From Pengzhenrongella sicca (lineage in GTDB: Bacteria > Actinomycetota > Actinomycetes > Actinomycetales > Cellulomonadaceae): 64,000 nt of DNA. The stretch spans positions 3,534,001-3,598,000 of the forward strand of contig NZ_CP071868.1 in the NCBI RefSeq assembly GCF_017569225.1. Reading direction: 5' to 3'. The notes beneath the pieces were generated by a model. It was given only the letters and a program-made list of their open reading frames with translations. It ran no database searches and was not told where the DNA came from. Shown here piece by piece: positions 34,538 to 43,079 of this stretch; positions within the stretch are counted from its first letter, which is position 1; each line of letters begins with the position of its first letter. A program made the position numbers and the translations under genes.

Positions 34538-34614
34538 TGGTGCCCCCGACGGGAATCGAACCCGCGCTGGACCGGGTTTAAGCCGGTTGCCTCTGCCGAT
34601 TGGGCTACGGGGGC
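34538..34614 (-). tRNA. tRNA with UAA anticodon, class I body (leucine by anticodon, identity uncertain)
   Basis: A 77-base cloverleaf with encoded 3' CCA. Acceptor GCCCCCG pairs with CGGGGGC; the D arm has a 3-bp stem and the usual GG; the anticodon stem ACCGG/CCGGT closes the loop CTTAAAC, giving anticodon TAA; the T loop is TTCGATT. The discriminator is A. The variable region is only 5 bases (CCAGC). Bacterial tRNA-Leu is normally class II with a long variable arm, so this molecule combines a leucine anticodon with a class I body. The gene lies 22 bases after the NDH-2 stop and may be co-transcribed. Confidence 0.88.
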
Positions 34615-34636
34615 GCCGCCCATCCTGCCAACAGTT

Positions 34637-36046
34637 CTAGTCGGTGCGGGCATCCCGCTCGACGGGCGGCAGCGGCAGCGGCAACGAGGCGGCGCGGAAC
34701 TCCGCGCGCGGGTCGTGCAGGGAGCCGAGCGCGACGACCTCGCGGCGGAAGATGAGCGAACTGGTCCAGTCGGCCATGATGCGCACCTTGCGGTTGAGCG
34801 TCGGCATGGCGAAGACGTGGTAGGTCCGGTGCAGCACCCACGCGGGGAACCCGCGCACCTTGACCCGGCCGAACATCTGCGCGACGCCCTTGTACATGCC
34901 CAGCGACGCCACGGCTCCGACGTTCTTGTGCTTGTACTCGGTGGGCTCCGCGCTGCGCAGGATGCGCGCGAGGTTGTCGCCGAGGTGGTTGCCCTCGCGC
35001 AGGGCGTGCTGGGCGTTCGGCGGGCAGAACTGGCCGGGGTTGTACAGGTCGGGCACGGCCGCGCAGTCCCCGGCGGCCCACGCGTCGGGCACCACGGTCC
35101 CGTCCTCGGCGGCGACCTGCAGCGTCGGCAGGCAGGTGACCCGGCCGAGCTTGTCGAGCGGCAGGTCCGAGCGCGTGAGCACTGGGTTCGGCCGCACCCC
35201 CGCGGTCCACACGATCGTCTCGGCGTCGAACTCCACGGCGTTGGAGAGCACGACGTGCCCGTCGATGCAGGAGGTCAGGAACGTGGACAGGTGGATCTCG
35301 ATGTTGCGCTTGCGCAGCTGCTCGAGCGTGTACCCGCCGAGCTCCTCGTTCACCTCCGGCAGGATCCGCCGCGAGCCCTCCACGAGCACGAAGCGGAGCT
35401 CGCCGACGTCCACGGAGGCGTAGTACTTGGCGGCGTCGCGGGCCATGTCCTCGACCTCGGCCAGCGCCTCGATCCCCGCGAACCCTCCGCCGACGAACAC
35501 GAAGGTCAGCATCTTGCGGCGGAGCTCGGGGTCCCAGGTCGACGAGGCGAGGTCGATCCGGTTGAGCACGTGGTTGCGCAGCGCGATGGCCTCTTCGACG
35601 TTCTTGAACCCGATGCCTACGTCCGCGAGGCCGGGGATCGGCAGCGTCCGGGCGACGGACCCGAGCCCGACGATGAGGTGGTCGTAGGTGACCTCGTACG
35701 GCGCACCCTCCTGCGGGGTGATCTCGACCTTGCGGTCGGCGTGCCGGATCGCCGAGACCTTCCCGTAGAGCACGTCGATGTTCTTCAGCGCGCGGCGGTG
35801 CGGCGCGACAACGTTCCGGGGATCGATCGAACCCGCCGCCGCCTCGGGCAGGAACGGGTAGTAGGTCATGTACGGCCGCGGGTCGACGACGACGATCGCC
35901 GCGTCCTGCTTGCCGAGCCGCTTGCGCAGGCGGCGCGCGGAGTACAGGCCGACCGTGCCGCCGCCGAGGATGAGCACGCGCGGCACCTTGCGGGAGCGCG
36001 GGGTCCCGGTGGGCGGGGCGGGCGAGGTCTGGGCCGTGGTGTCCAT
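34637..36046 (-). CDS. ndh: Type II NADH dehydrogenase (NDH-2)
   Basis: A 469-residue FAD enzyme on the inner face of the membrane, passing electrons from NADH to menaquinone without pumping protons. The first Rossmann motif is VLILGGGTVGLYSARRL (FAD); the second is FVFVGGGFAGIEALAEVED (NADH). The third FAD contact is AWAAGDCAAVPD and the quinone-site-like stretch is CPPNAQHALREGNHLGDN. The C-terminal about 60 residues would form the membrane-binding helices. There is no Shine-Dalgarno before ATG 36046; a TACCGT hexamer ends 6 bases upstream, consistent with a leaderless mRNA. Confidence 0.9.
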   Translation of the reverse strand: MDTTAQTSPAPPTGTPRSRKVPRVLILGGGTVGLYSARRLRKRLGKQDAAIVVVDPRPYMTYYPFLPEAAAGSIDPRNVVAPHRRALKNIDVLYGKVSAIRHADRKVEITPQEGAPYEVTYDHLIVGLGSVARTLPIPGLADVGIGFKNVEEAIALRNHVLNRIDLASSTWDPELRRKMLTFVFVGGGFAGIEALAEVEDMARDAAKYYASVDVGELRFVLVEGSRRILPEVNEELGGYTLEQLRKRNIEIHLSTFLTSCIDGHVVLSNAVEFDAETIVWTAGVRPNPVLTRSDLPLDKLGRVTCLPTLQVAAEDGTVVPDAWAAGDCAAVPDLYNPGQFCPPNAQHALREGNHLGDNLARILRSAEPTEYKHKNVGAVASLGMYKGVAQMFGRVKVRGFPAWVLHRTYHVFAMPTLNRKVRIMADWTSSLIFRREVVALGSLHDPRAEFRAASLPLPLPPVERDARTD

Positions 36047-36052
36047 CTTGGT

Positions 36053-36058
36053 ACGGTA
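36053..36058 (-). promoter_or_regulatory. Candidate -10 for leaderless NDH-2 transcript
   Basis: TACCGT (overlapping TATACC) ends 6 bases before ATG 36046 on the minus strand. No convincing -35 is seen. Confidence 0.4.
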
Positions 36059-36154
36059 TACGGCGGAGCCGACCGTGGGCAGGTCGAGCCCGGGTCACGC
36101 TGATCACACGGGCGCGTGGTCACACGGGCGCTGCTCACCCGGACTCTGCCGCCC

Positions 36155-37105
36155 TCAGCCTGCGACGCTCCAGGCGATGCCGTCGAGGATGTCGTGCTCG
36201 GACGTCACGACGTGGGTGAGGCGGCCGCCCGCGACCGCCACGTCGGACCGCACGCGGGCGACGATGTCGGACCACACGAGCGCGCCCGCGCCGATCACGT
36301 CCGCCCGGCCGGGGTGCATGAACGGGAGCGCCGCGCGCTCCGCGCGGGTCCGGCCGAGCAGGTCTGCGCACGACCTGAGCACGGCGTCGACGGGCAGGCG
36401 GGCGCCGTCGATGCGCTCGGGGTCGTAGGACTTGAGCTTGAGCGCGTGCGCGGTCACGGTCGTCACGGTGCCGGCGAGGCCGACGAGCGTGCCCGTGCGC
36501 CCGAACGGCACGACGGCGCCCGCGGCGTCCAGGGCCGCGGCGACGTCGGCGCTCGCGGCGGCGATCTCCGCGGGCGTGGGCGGGTCCTCGCTCAGGTGCC
36601 GCTCGGTCAGCCGGACGCAGCCGACGTCCATCGAGACGGCGGCCACGGGCGACGTCGTGCCGAGGACGAGCTCGGTCGAGCCGCCGCCGAGGTCGACGAC
36701 GAGGTACGGCCCGCGATGGCCGCGCCCGAGCGCGCCGGTCGCGCCCCGGAACGACAGCAACGCCTCCTCCTGCCCCCCGATGACCTCGGGCTCGACGCCG
36801 ACCGCCGCGAGCACGCCGTCGACGAAGTCCTGCCGGTTCTCCGCGTCGCGCGACGCCGAGGTCGCGACGAACCGGATCCGCTCGACGCCGCGCTCCGCGC
36901 AGATGCCGGCGTACCGGCGGGCGGCGTCGAGCGTGCGCTCGAGGGCGTCGGGGGCGATGCGGCCGGTCCGGTCGACCCCCGCGCCGAGGCGGACGACCTC
37001 CATCCGCCGGTCGAGGTCGACGAGCGTGCCAGCCGTCGAGTCGACGTCGGCCACCAGCAGTCGGATCGAGTTCGTCCCGCAGTCGATGGCTGCCACGCGC
37101 GTCAT
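36155..37105 (-). CDS. Exopolyphosphatase/guanosine pentaphosphatase (Ppx/GppA)
   Basis: A 316-residue member of the ASKHA Ppx/GppA family, hydrolysing polyphosphate or pppGpp. The phosphate loops are AAIDCGTNSIRLLVAD at the N-terminus and VVDLGGGSTELVLG at about residue 140; FVATSASRDAENRQ and the conserved GLAGTVTTVTA follow. Length is that of the short actinobacterial form lacking the C-terminal HD domain. The gene follows DUF501 in the eno-ftsB-DUF501-ppx order seen in mycobacteria (Rv1023-Rv1026). GGGTGGGGGG precedes the ATG. Confidence 0.9.
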   Translation of the reverse strand: MTRVAAIDCGTNSIRLLVADVDSTAGTLVDLDRRMEVVRLGAGVDRTGRIAPDALERTLDAARRYAGICAERGVERIRFVATSASRDAENRQDFVDGVLAAVGVEPEVIGGQEEALLSFRGATGALGRGHRGPYLVVDLGGGSTELVLGTTSPVAAVSMDVGCVRLTERHLSEDPPTPAEIAAASADVAAALDAAGAVVPFGRTGTLVGLAGTVTTVTAHALKLKSYDPERIDGARLPVDAVLRSCADLLGRTRAERAALPFMHPGRADVIGAGALVWSDIVARVRSDVAVAGGRLTHVVTSEHDILDGIAWSVAG

Positions 37106-37148
37106 CCCCCCACCCTGCCACGCCGCCGCGCGCGGCCCGACCCGCAGG

Positions 37149-37712
37149 TCAGCAGGTGCAGCGGTCAGGGTTCCAGCTGGGGCGGATCAGCGCGAGGGCC
37201 TCGTCGCCCAGGGGGTTGACGCCGGGGCCGGCGGCGAGGGCGTGCCCGACCAGGACGTGCAGGCACTTGACCCGCGTCGGCATGCCGCCGGCCGAGATCC
37301 CGTCGATCTCGTCGACGTGCCCCAGCTCCTCGCGGCGGGCGAGGTAGTGCGCGTGCGCGCGCGCGTACGCGGCCGCGAGCTCGGGCTCGACGCCGAGCCG
37401 CGCGGTCCACTCCTTCATCAGGCCGCCCGCCTCGAGCGTGCTGACCGCCTGCACGGCGGGCGGGCAGGTCAGGTAGTACGTCGTCGGGAACGGGGTGCCG
37501 TCGTCGAGGCGCGGCGCGGTGCGCACGACCAGTGGGCGACCGCACACGCACCGCGCCGCGATGCCGACGACGCCGCGCGGCACGCGGCCGAGCTGCTCGC
37601 GCAGGGTCGCGAGGTCGCGCTCGACGACGTCGGGTCCGCTCGCGTAGGGGGCCGGCGGGTCGGGAAGCAGCGGGTCGGGAAGCGGCGGGTCGGGAAGCGG
37701 GTCTGCGGGCAC
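37149..37712 (-). CDS. DUF501 domain protein
   Basis: A 187-residue protein with a Pro/Leu/Asp repeat at the N-terminus (PLPDPPLPDPLLPDPP, encoded by about three 15-bp units) and then the DUF501 core: LGRVPRGVVGIAARCVCGRP, FPTTYYLTCP, EAGGLMKEW and GISAGGMPTRVKCLHVLVGH. Conserved Cys residues in CVCG and LTCP, plus the closing CTC, suggest metal binding, but no function is known. Its GTG start lacks a good ribosome binding site. It lies 35 bases after the ftsB-like gene and matches the position of Rv1025. Confidence 0.85.
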   Translation of the reverse strand: MPADPLPDPPLPDPLLPDPPAPYASGPDVVERDLATLREQLGRVPRGVVGIAARCVCGRPLVVRTAPRLDDGTPFPTTYYLTCPPAVQAVSTLEAGGLMKEWTARLGVEPELAAAYARAHAHYLARREELGHVDEIDGISAGGMPTRVKCLHVLVGHALAAGPGVNPLGDEALALIRPSWNPDRCTC

Positions 37713-37747
37713 GGGGTGATCCGATCGGTGCGTGGGCTGCGGGTTCG

Positions 37748-38455
37748 TCAGGGTATGGCGGGGTCGGTCGCGGGCTCGGCGGCCGGGTCCGTCGCCGGAT
37801 CGGTCGCCGGGTCCGTCGCCGGGTCGACTGCCGGATCGGTCGCCGGGTCGACGGCCGGATCGGTCGCGACGTCGGCCTCACCCGCCGCGCGGACGGACTC
37901 CCAGATCGTCGTGTACCAGGGCGTCGTCGTGCCCTCGGGCACGACCGCCGGCCCGCTGCCGGCGGCGGCGACGGCCGGCGCCGTCGGGTCGGGGACGACC
38001 TCGGGGTCGACCACCCGGAACGCCGTCTCCCCCGGCAGGACGAACGCGAGGCGCTCCCTGGCCTGCGCCGCGACGTAGGCCGGGTCGTCCCAGCGGTCGA
38101 GCTCGGCCTCCAGGTCGGCATTCGCCTCGCGCGCCTGCGCGACCTCCTGCGCCAGCTGGGCGTTCTCCGCCTTCTGGGTGAGGTAACCACGCACGGTCGG
38201 GAACAGCAGCACGAACGCGAGCAGGCACACGACGAACAGCACGAGCGCGCGCACCGTGAACAGGCGGGGCAGGCCGACCGCGGCGAGCTGACCGCGCTCG
38301 GCGCCCCGCGTCGCGCCCGTGCGCCGCGTCCCGCCGGTGGCCGTCGGCCCCGTCGAGCCGGATCGCAGCCGGGCGGCCCCGGGCCGCGTGCCGGACCCGC
38401 CGGACCCGCCCGCCCGGCCGCCGGCGTGCGGCGTGATCGGGCGGCGGGCAGACAT
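37748..38455 (-). CDS. FtsB/DivIC-like septum formation initiator
   Basis: A 235-residue bitopic membrane protein. A Gly/Arg/Ser-rich cytosolic N-terminus of about 65 residues is followed by one transmembrane helix (LFTVRALVLFVVCLLAFVLL), a coiled coil (KAENAQLAQEVAQAREANADLEAELDRWDD split by the 20-residue limit into its two halves QLAQEVAQ and DLEAELDRW) and the FtsB/DivIC signature DPAYVAAQARERLAFVLPGE. The last about 45 residues are an unusual TDPA repeat. FtsB-type proteins join the divisome with FtsL and FtsQ. ATG 38455 has GGAGG eight bases upstream. It follows eno, as Rv1024 follows Rv1023. Confidence 0.87.
   Translation of the reverse strand: MSARRPITPHAGGRAGGSGGSGTRPGAARLRSGSTGPTATGGTRRTGATRGAERGQLAAVGLPRLFTVRALVLFVVCLLAFVLLFPTVRGYLTQKAENAQLAQEVAQAREANADLEAELDRWDDPAYVAAQARERLAFVLPGETAFRVVDPEVVPDPTAPAVAAAGSGPAVVPEGTTTPWYTTIWESVRAAGEADVATDPAVDPATDPAVDPATDPATDPATDPAAEPATDPAIP
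37754..37876. repeat. 12-bp tandem repeats coding the TDPA tail of the FtsB-like protein
   Basis: About ten units of the form GGGTCGGTCGCC, with small changes, encode (T/V)DPA repeats at the end of the FtsB-like protein. The array ends close to the stop codon and could change in length by slippage. Confidence 0.75.
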
Positions 38456-38530
38456 GAGGACATCCTCCCCCGCCCCGCCGCTCCCGGCAGCCCCGACCCT
38501 CCGGCGCACGGCCGCGAGTGTGGGGCCTGA

Positions 38531-38577
38531 CGCACGAAACCCGGCACCCCGCCGAGGCGGGCTACCGGGTTCGTGCG
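38531..38577 (-). terminator. Two-step hairpin downstream of eno
   Basis: An outer stem (38531-38544 and 38565-38577, one bulged base) surrounds an inner CCCGCC/GGCGGG stem. It starts about 64 bases after the eno stop and ends 75 bases before the ftsB-like start, so it may end or attenuate transcription from eno. No T-run follows. Confidence 0.6.
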
Positions 38578-38640
38578 GCGCGCGGGGCCAAGGGCCCCGG
38601 AGCGCCGGTCAGGCTGGGTGGTGCTCAGGCCTTGTGGTGC

Positions 38641-39999
<1,359 letters not shown>

Positions 40000-40034
40000 T
40001 CACCGCGCAAGAGAACGGGCGACGAACAGCGTCA

Positions 40035-40083
40035 GGCCACGAGGGTCCGTTGGGCCACGGGGGTCAGCTAGGCCACGAGGGTC
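40035..40083. repeat. Three 18-bp tandem copies of the pntB 3' end
   Basis: GGCCACG(A/G)GGGTC begins at 40035, 40053 and 40071, an exact 18-bp period. The copy at 40071 encodes the last codons of pntB (TLVA) next to its TAG; the other two lie in the gap towards eno. Confidence 0.8.
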
Positions 40084-41513
40084 TTGACGGCCGCCAGGAC
40101 CTGCGCGAGGCCCTTCTTGGCATCGGCGAAGAGCATCCCCGTCTGGGGCTGCCCGTACAGCTCGTTGTCGAGGCCGGCGTAGCCGTGCCCGAGCGAGCGC
40201 TTGATCACGACGACCGAGCGGGCCTTGTCGACGTCGAGGATCGGCATGCCGGAGATCGCGTTGCCGGTCCGGCGGGCCGCCGGGTTCGTGACGTCATTGG
40301 CGCCGACGACGAGCGCGACGTCGCAGGTCGCGAACTCGGGGTTGATCTCCTCCATCTCGATCAGCTGCGTGTACGGCACGTCCGCCTCGGCGAGCAGCAC
40401 GTTCATGTGCCCGGGCATCCGCCCGGCGACGGGGTGGATCGCGTACAGCACCGTGATGCCGCGCTCGGTCAGGAGGGCGCCGAGCTCGCCGCACTCGCGC
40501 TGGGCCTGCGCCGCGGCGAGCCCGTAGCCGGGCACGATGATGACCTTGGTGGCGTACGCGAGCTGGATCGCGACGTCGTCGGCGTCCACGCGGCGCACGT
40601 CGGCGCCCGCGACGCCGGCCACGGCCTCCCCGCCCGCGCCGTCGCCGGTGCCGAAGCCGCCGATCATGATGGCGATCACCGACCTGTTCATCGCGTCGGC
40701 CATGAGCTTGGTGAGGATCGTGCCGGACGCCCCGACGAGGGCGCCCGCGATGATGAGGATCTGGTTGCCGATGACGAACCCGGCCATCGCGACCGCGAGG
40801 CCGGTGAACGCGTTGAGCAGCGAGATCACGACGGGCATGTCGGCGCCGCCGATCGGCAGCACCATGAGCACGCCGAAGGCGAGCGCCCCGACGATCACGG
40901 CGGCGAGCAGGTAGGCGTTCCCCTGCCCCCAGACCAGCCCGGCGCCGCCGGCCAGCGCGACGACGGCGCTGAAGATGTTCAGCGCGCGGGACCCGCGGAA
41001 CGTGATCGGCGCGCCCGAGATCCAGCCCTGCAGCTTGCCGGCCGCGATGAGCGAGCCGGAGAAGGTGACCGAGCCGATGATGACGTCGAGCACGACCGGG
41101 ATCGAGAAGCTGGCGGTGATCGCCGCTCCTTCGCCGGACAGGCGCACGAAGTCGACGATGCCGACGAGCGCCGCGGCGCCACCGCCGACGGCGTTGAAGA
41201 TCGACACGAGCTGCGGCATCGCGGTCATCTGAACGCGGCGCGCGGAGACGAGGCCGGCGACCGAGCCGACGACGAGGCCGGAGATCAGCGCGACCCAGGC
41301 CCACCCGGAGACGCTGACGTCGCCGCCCTCGGCCGCGGTCCCGCCGGCGGCGAGCAGCGCGATGGTGACGGCGATCGCGGCGGTCATGCCGGCGGCGGAC
41401 AGCAGGTTGCCGCGCCGGGCCGTCGCGGGCGAGCGCATGAGGTGCAGGCCGAGCACGAAGCACACGGCCGCGCCCAGGTAGACGAGCCGGGCGGCGATCT
41501 CGAGCGCGCTCAT
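40068..41513 (-). CDS. pntB: NAD(P) transhydrogenase subunit beta
   Basis: A 481-residue subunit with nine or so membrane helices (domain II) and a C-terminal NADP(H)-binding domain III beginning about residue 300. Characteristic parts: GNLLSAAGMTAAIAVTIAL, the domain II loops, then VIIVPGYGLAAAQAQ, HPVAGRMPGHMNVLLAEA, VGANDVTNPAARR and MPILDVDKARSVVVIKRSLGHGYAGLDN. With the two alpha subunits it uses the proton gradient to reduce NADP+ with NADH. ATG overlaps the pntAb stop (ATGA). Confidence 0.94.
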   Translation of the reverse strand: MSALEIAARLVYLGAAVCFVLGLHLMRSPATARRGNLLSAAGMTAAIAVTIALLAAGGTAAEGGDVSVSGWAWVALISGLVVGSVAGLVSARRVQMTAMPQLVSIFNAVGGGAAALVGIVDFVRLSGEGAAITASFSIPVVLDVIIGSVTFSGSLIAAGKLQGWISGAPITFRGSRALNIFSAVVALAGGAGLVWGQGNAYLLAAVIVGALAFGVLMVLPIGGADMPVVISLLNAFTGLAVAMAGFVIGNQILIIAGALVGASGTILTKLMADAMNRSVIAIMIGGFGTGDGAGGEAVAGVAGADVRRVDADDVAIQLAYATKVIIVPGYGLAAAQAQRECGELGALLTERGITVLYAIHPVAGRMPGHMNVLLAEADVPYTQLIEMEEINPEFATCDVALVVGANDVTNPAARRTGNAISGMPILDVDKARSVVVIKRSLGHGYAGLDNELYGQPQTGMLFADAKKGLAQVLAAVKTLVA

Positions 41514-41848
41514 CGGGCGGTCTCCTGGGTCGGTGCGGACGGCTGGTCGGCGGCCGCGGGGCGGGACGGGCGGGCCTTGAACATCCCGAGCATCCGGTCC
41601 GTGACGACGTAGCCGCCCACGACGTTCATGGCGGCGAAGGCCGCCGCGACGAACGTCAGGACGTACGCGAACGGGTCGTCCGCGAGCCCGGCGATGATCA
41701 CGGCGCCAACGACGACGACGCCGTGGATGGCGTTCGCGCCCGACATCATCGGGGTGTGCAGCGTCGCCGGGATCTTGCTGATGACCTCGAACCCCACCAG
41801 CACGGCCAGGACGAACAGCCCCAGGTCACTCAACAGGTCACTCGTCAT
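41510..41848 (-). CDS. pntAb: NAD(P) transhydrogenase subunit alpha, membrane part
   Basis: A 112-residue protein with three hydrophobic segments (VLAVLVGFEVISKIP, HGVVVVGAVIIAGL and VLTFVAAAFAAMNVVGGYVVTDRML) that complete the transhydrogenase membrane domain. TLHTPMMSGANAIHGVV is highly conserved in the family. It overlaps pntAa by 11 bases and pntB by ATGA, so the three subunits are made together. The split alpha subunit is the usual form in actinobacteria. Confidence 0.93.
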   Translation of the reverse strand: MTSDLLSDLGLFVLAVLVGFEVISKIPATLHTPMMSGANAIHGVVVVGAVIIAGLADDPFAYVLTFVAAAFAAMNVVGGYVVTDRMLGMFKARPSRPAAADQPSAPTQETAR

Positions 41849-42998
41849 CGGTCGTGCCTTCCGCCGGTACGCGCTGGGAGAACCAGACGGCCGCGACGAT
41901 CTCGTCGGCCGGGTCGAGGTGAAGGGCGCCGTCCGCGACGATGGCCGTGAGCAGCGCGGTCACGTTGCGGGAGTAAGCGGCCGAGGCGCCGGGCGCCATC
42001 TGCGCCGGCAGGTTGCCCGCGCCGACGACGGTCACGCCGCCGGGGGTCACGACCCGCTCGTCCGCGACCGAGCCCGCGACGTTGCCGCCGAGCGGGCCGG
42101 CGGCGAGGTCGACAAGCACCGAGCCGGGCGACATGGCCGCGACGGTCTCGGCCGAGACGAGCACGGGCGGCTTGCCGCCCGGCACCTGCGCGGTCGTGAT
42201 GACGATGTCGAACTTGCGGATCGCGGCGTCGAGCTCGGCCCGCTGGGCCGCGCCCTCCTCGGGCGTCAGGGCCCGCGCGTAGCCGCCGGCACCGTCGCCC
42301 GCGGCCATCGTGGTCGCCGTCTTGAGGAACGTCGCACCGAGGGACTTGACCTCGCCCTCGGCCGCGGACCGGACGTCGTAGCCGGTGACCTGCGCGCCGA
42401 GGCGACGGGCGGTGCCGATGGCCTGCAGGCCGGCGACGCCGGCGCCGAGCACGAGCACCTTCGCGGGCCGCGCGGTGCCGGCGGCCGTGATCATCATGGG
42501 GAAGTAGCGGCCGTAGGCCTCGGCGGCGACGACGGCGGCGCGGTAGCCGGCGACCGACGCCTGCGAGCTGAGCGCGTCCATCGTCTGGGCGCGCGACAGC
42601 GTTCGCGGCAGGAGGTCGAGGCTGAGCAGGACGACGCCGCGCGCGGCGGCGTCCTCGAGGTCGGCGCGCTCGGCGCCCGCGACCCGCGCGTCGAGCATGC
42701 CGATCACGACCTGGCCGGGACGGAGCCGGGCGAGGACGGCCGCGACCGGGCGGCGCACGGCGAGGATCACGTCGGCGCGGGCGAGGATGTCGTCGAGCGG
42801 GCAGACCTTCGCCCCGGCGCTCGCGTACGCGTCGTCGGGGGCCAGCGCGCCGGCGCCGGCGCCGGCCTCGACCAGCACCTCGAAGCCCTGGGCGACGAGT
42901 CGTTCCACGACCTCGGGGACGAGAGCGACTCGCCGCTCGCCTGGTGTGCGCTCGGTGAGCGCAGCGACCACGAGCACCTTTGCATCTTCGCGCGTCAT
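41838..42998 (-). CDS. pntAa: NAD(P) transhydrogenase subunit alpha, NAD-binding part
   Basis: A 386-residue soluble domain I, related to alanine dehydrogenase. Seen: ERTPGERRVALVPEVVERL at the N-terminus, SSQASVAGYRAAVVAAEAYGRYFPMM, the NAD Rossmann loop VLVLGAGVAGLQAIGTARRLGA, the mobile loop QVPGGKPPVLVSAE and SVLVDLAAGPLGGN. ATG 42998 has GGAGGA about five bases upstream; a further ATG at 43040 lacks one. It starts the pntAa-Ab-B operon. Confidence 0.94.
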   Translation of the reverse strand: MTREDAKVLVVAALTERTPGERRVALVPEVVERLVAQGFEVLVEAGAGAGALAPDDAYASAGAKVCPLDDILARADVILAVRRPVAAVLARLRPGQVVIGMLDARVAGAERADLEDAAARGVVLLSLDLLPRTLSRAQTMDALSSQASVAGYRAAVVAAEAYGRYFPMMITAAGTARPAKVLVLGAGVAGLQAIGTARRLGAQVTGYDVRSAAEGEVKSLGATFLKTATTMAAGDGAGGYARALTPEEGAAQRAELDAAIRKFDIVITTAQVPGGKPPVLVSAETVAAMSPGSVLVDLAAGPLGGNVAGSVADERVVTPGGVTVVGAGNLPAQMAPGASAAYSRNVTALLTAIVADGALHLDPADEIVAAVWFSQRVPAEGTTDDE

Positions 42999-43079
42999 GA
43001 GTCCTCCTCGGGTGCCAACCCGAGCGGGCAGCGCCATCAAGTGTGCCCTTTCGTTCCCGGGGGCACCAAGGACCTTTGC

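Noticed and set aside
34486-34614. A possible integration (att) site at the tRNA gene with flanking direct repeats
   Set aside because: The repeats do not copy the tRNA 3' end, no integrase lies nearby, and surrounding genes are housekeeping.
34435-34653. A 72-codon minus-strand frame reading PVAQSAEATGLNPVQ
   Set aside because: This is the translation of the tRNA gene at 34538-34614 and its flanking repeats, a well-known source of false gene calls.
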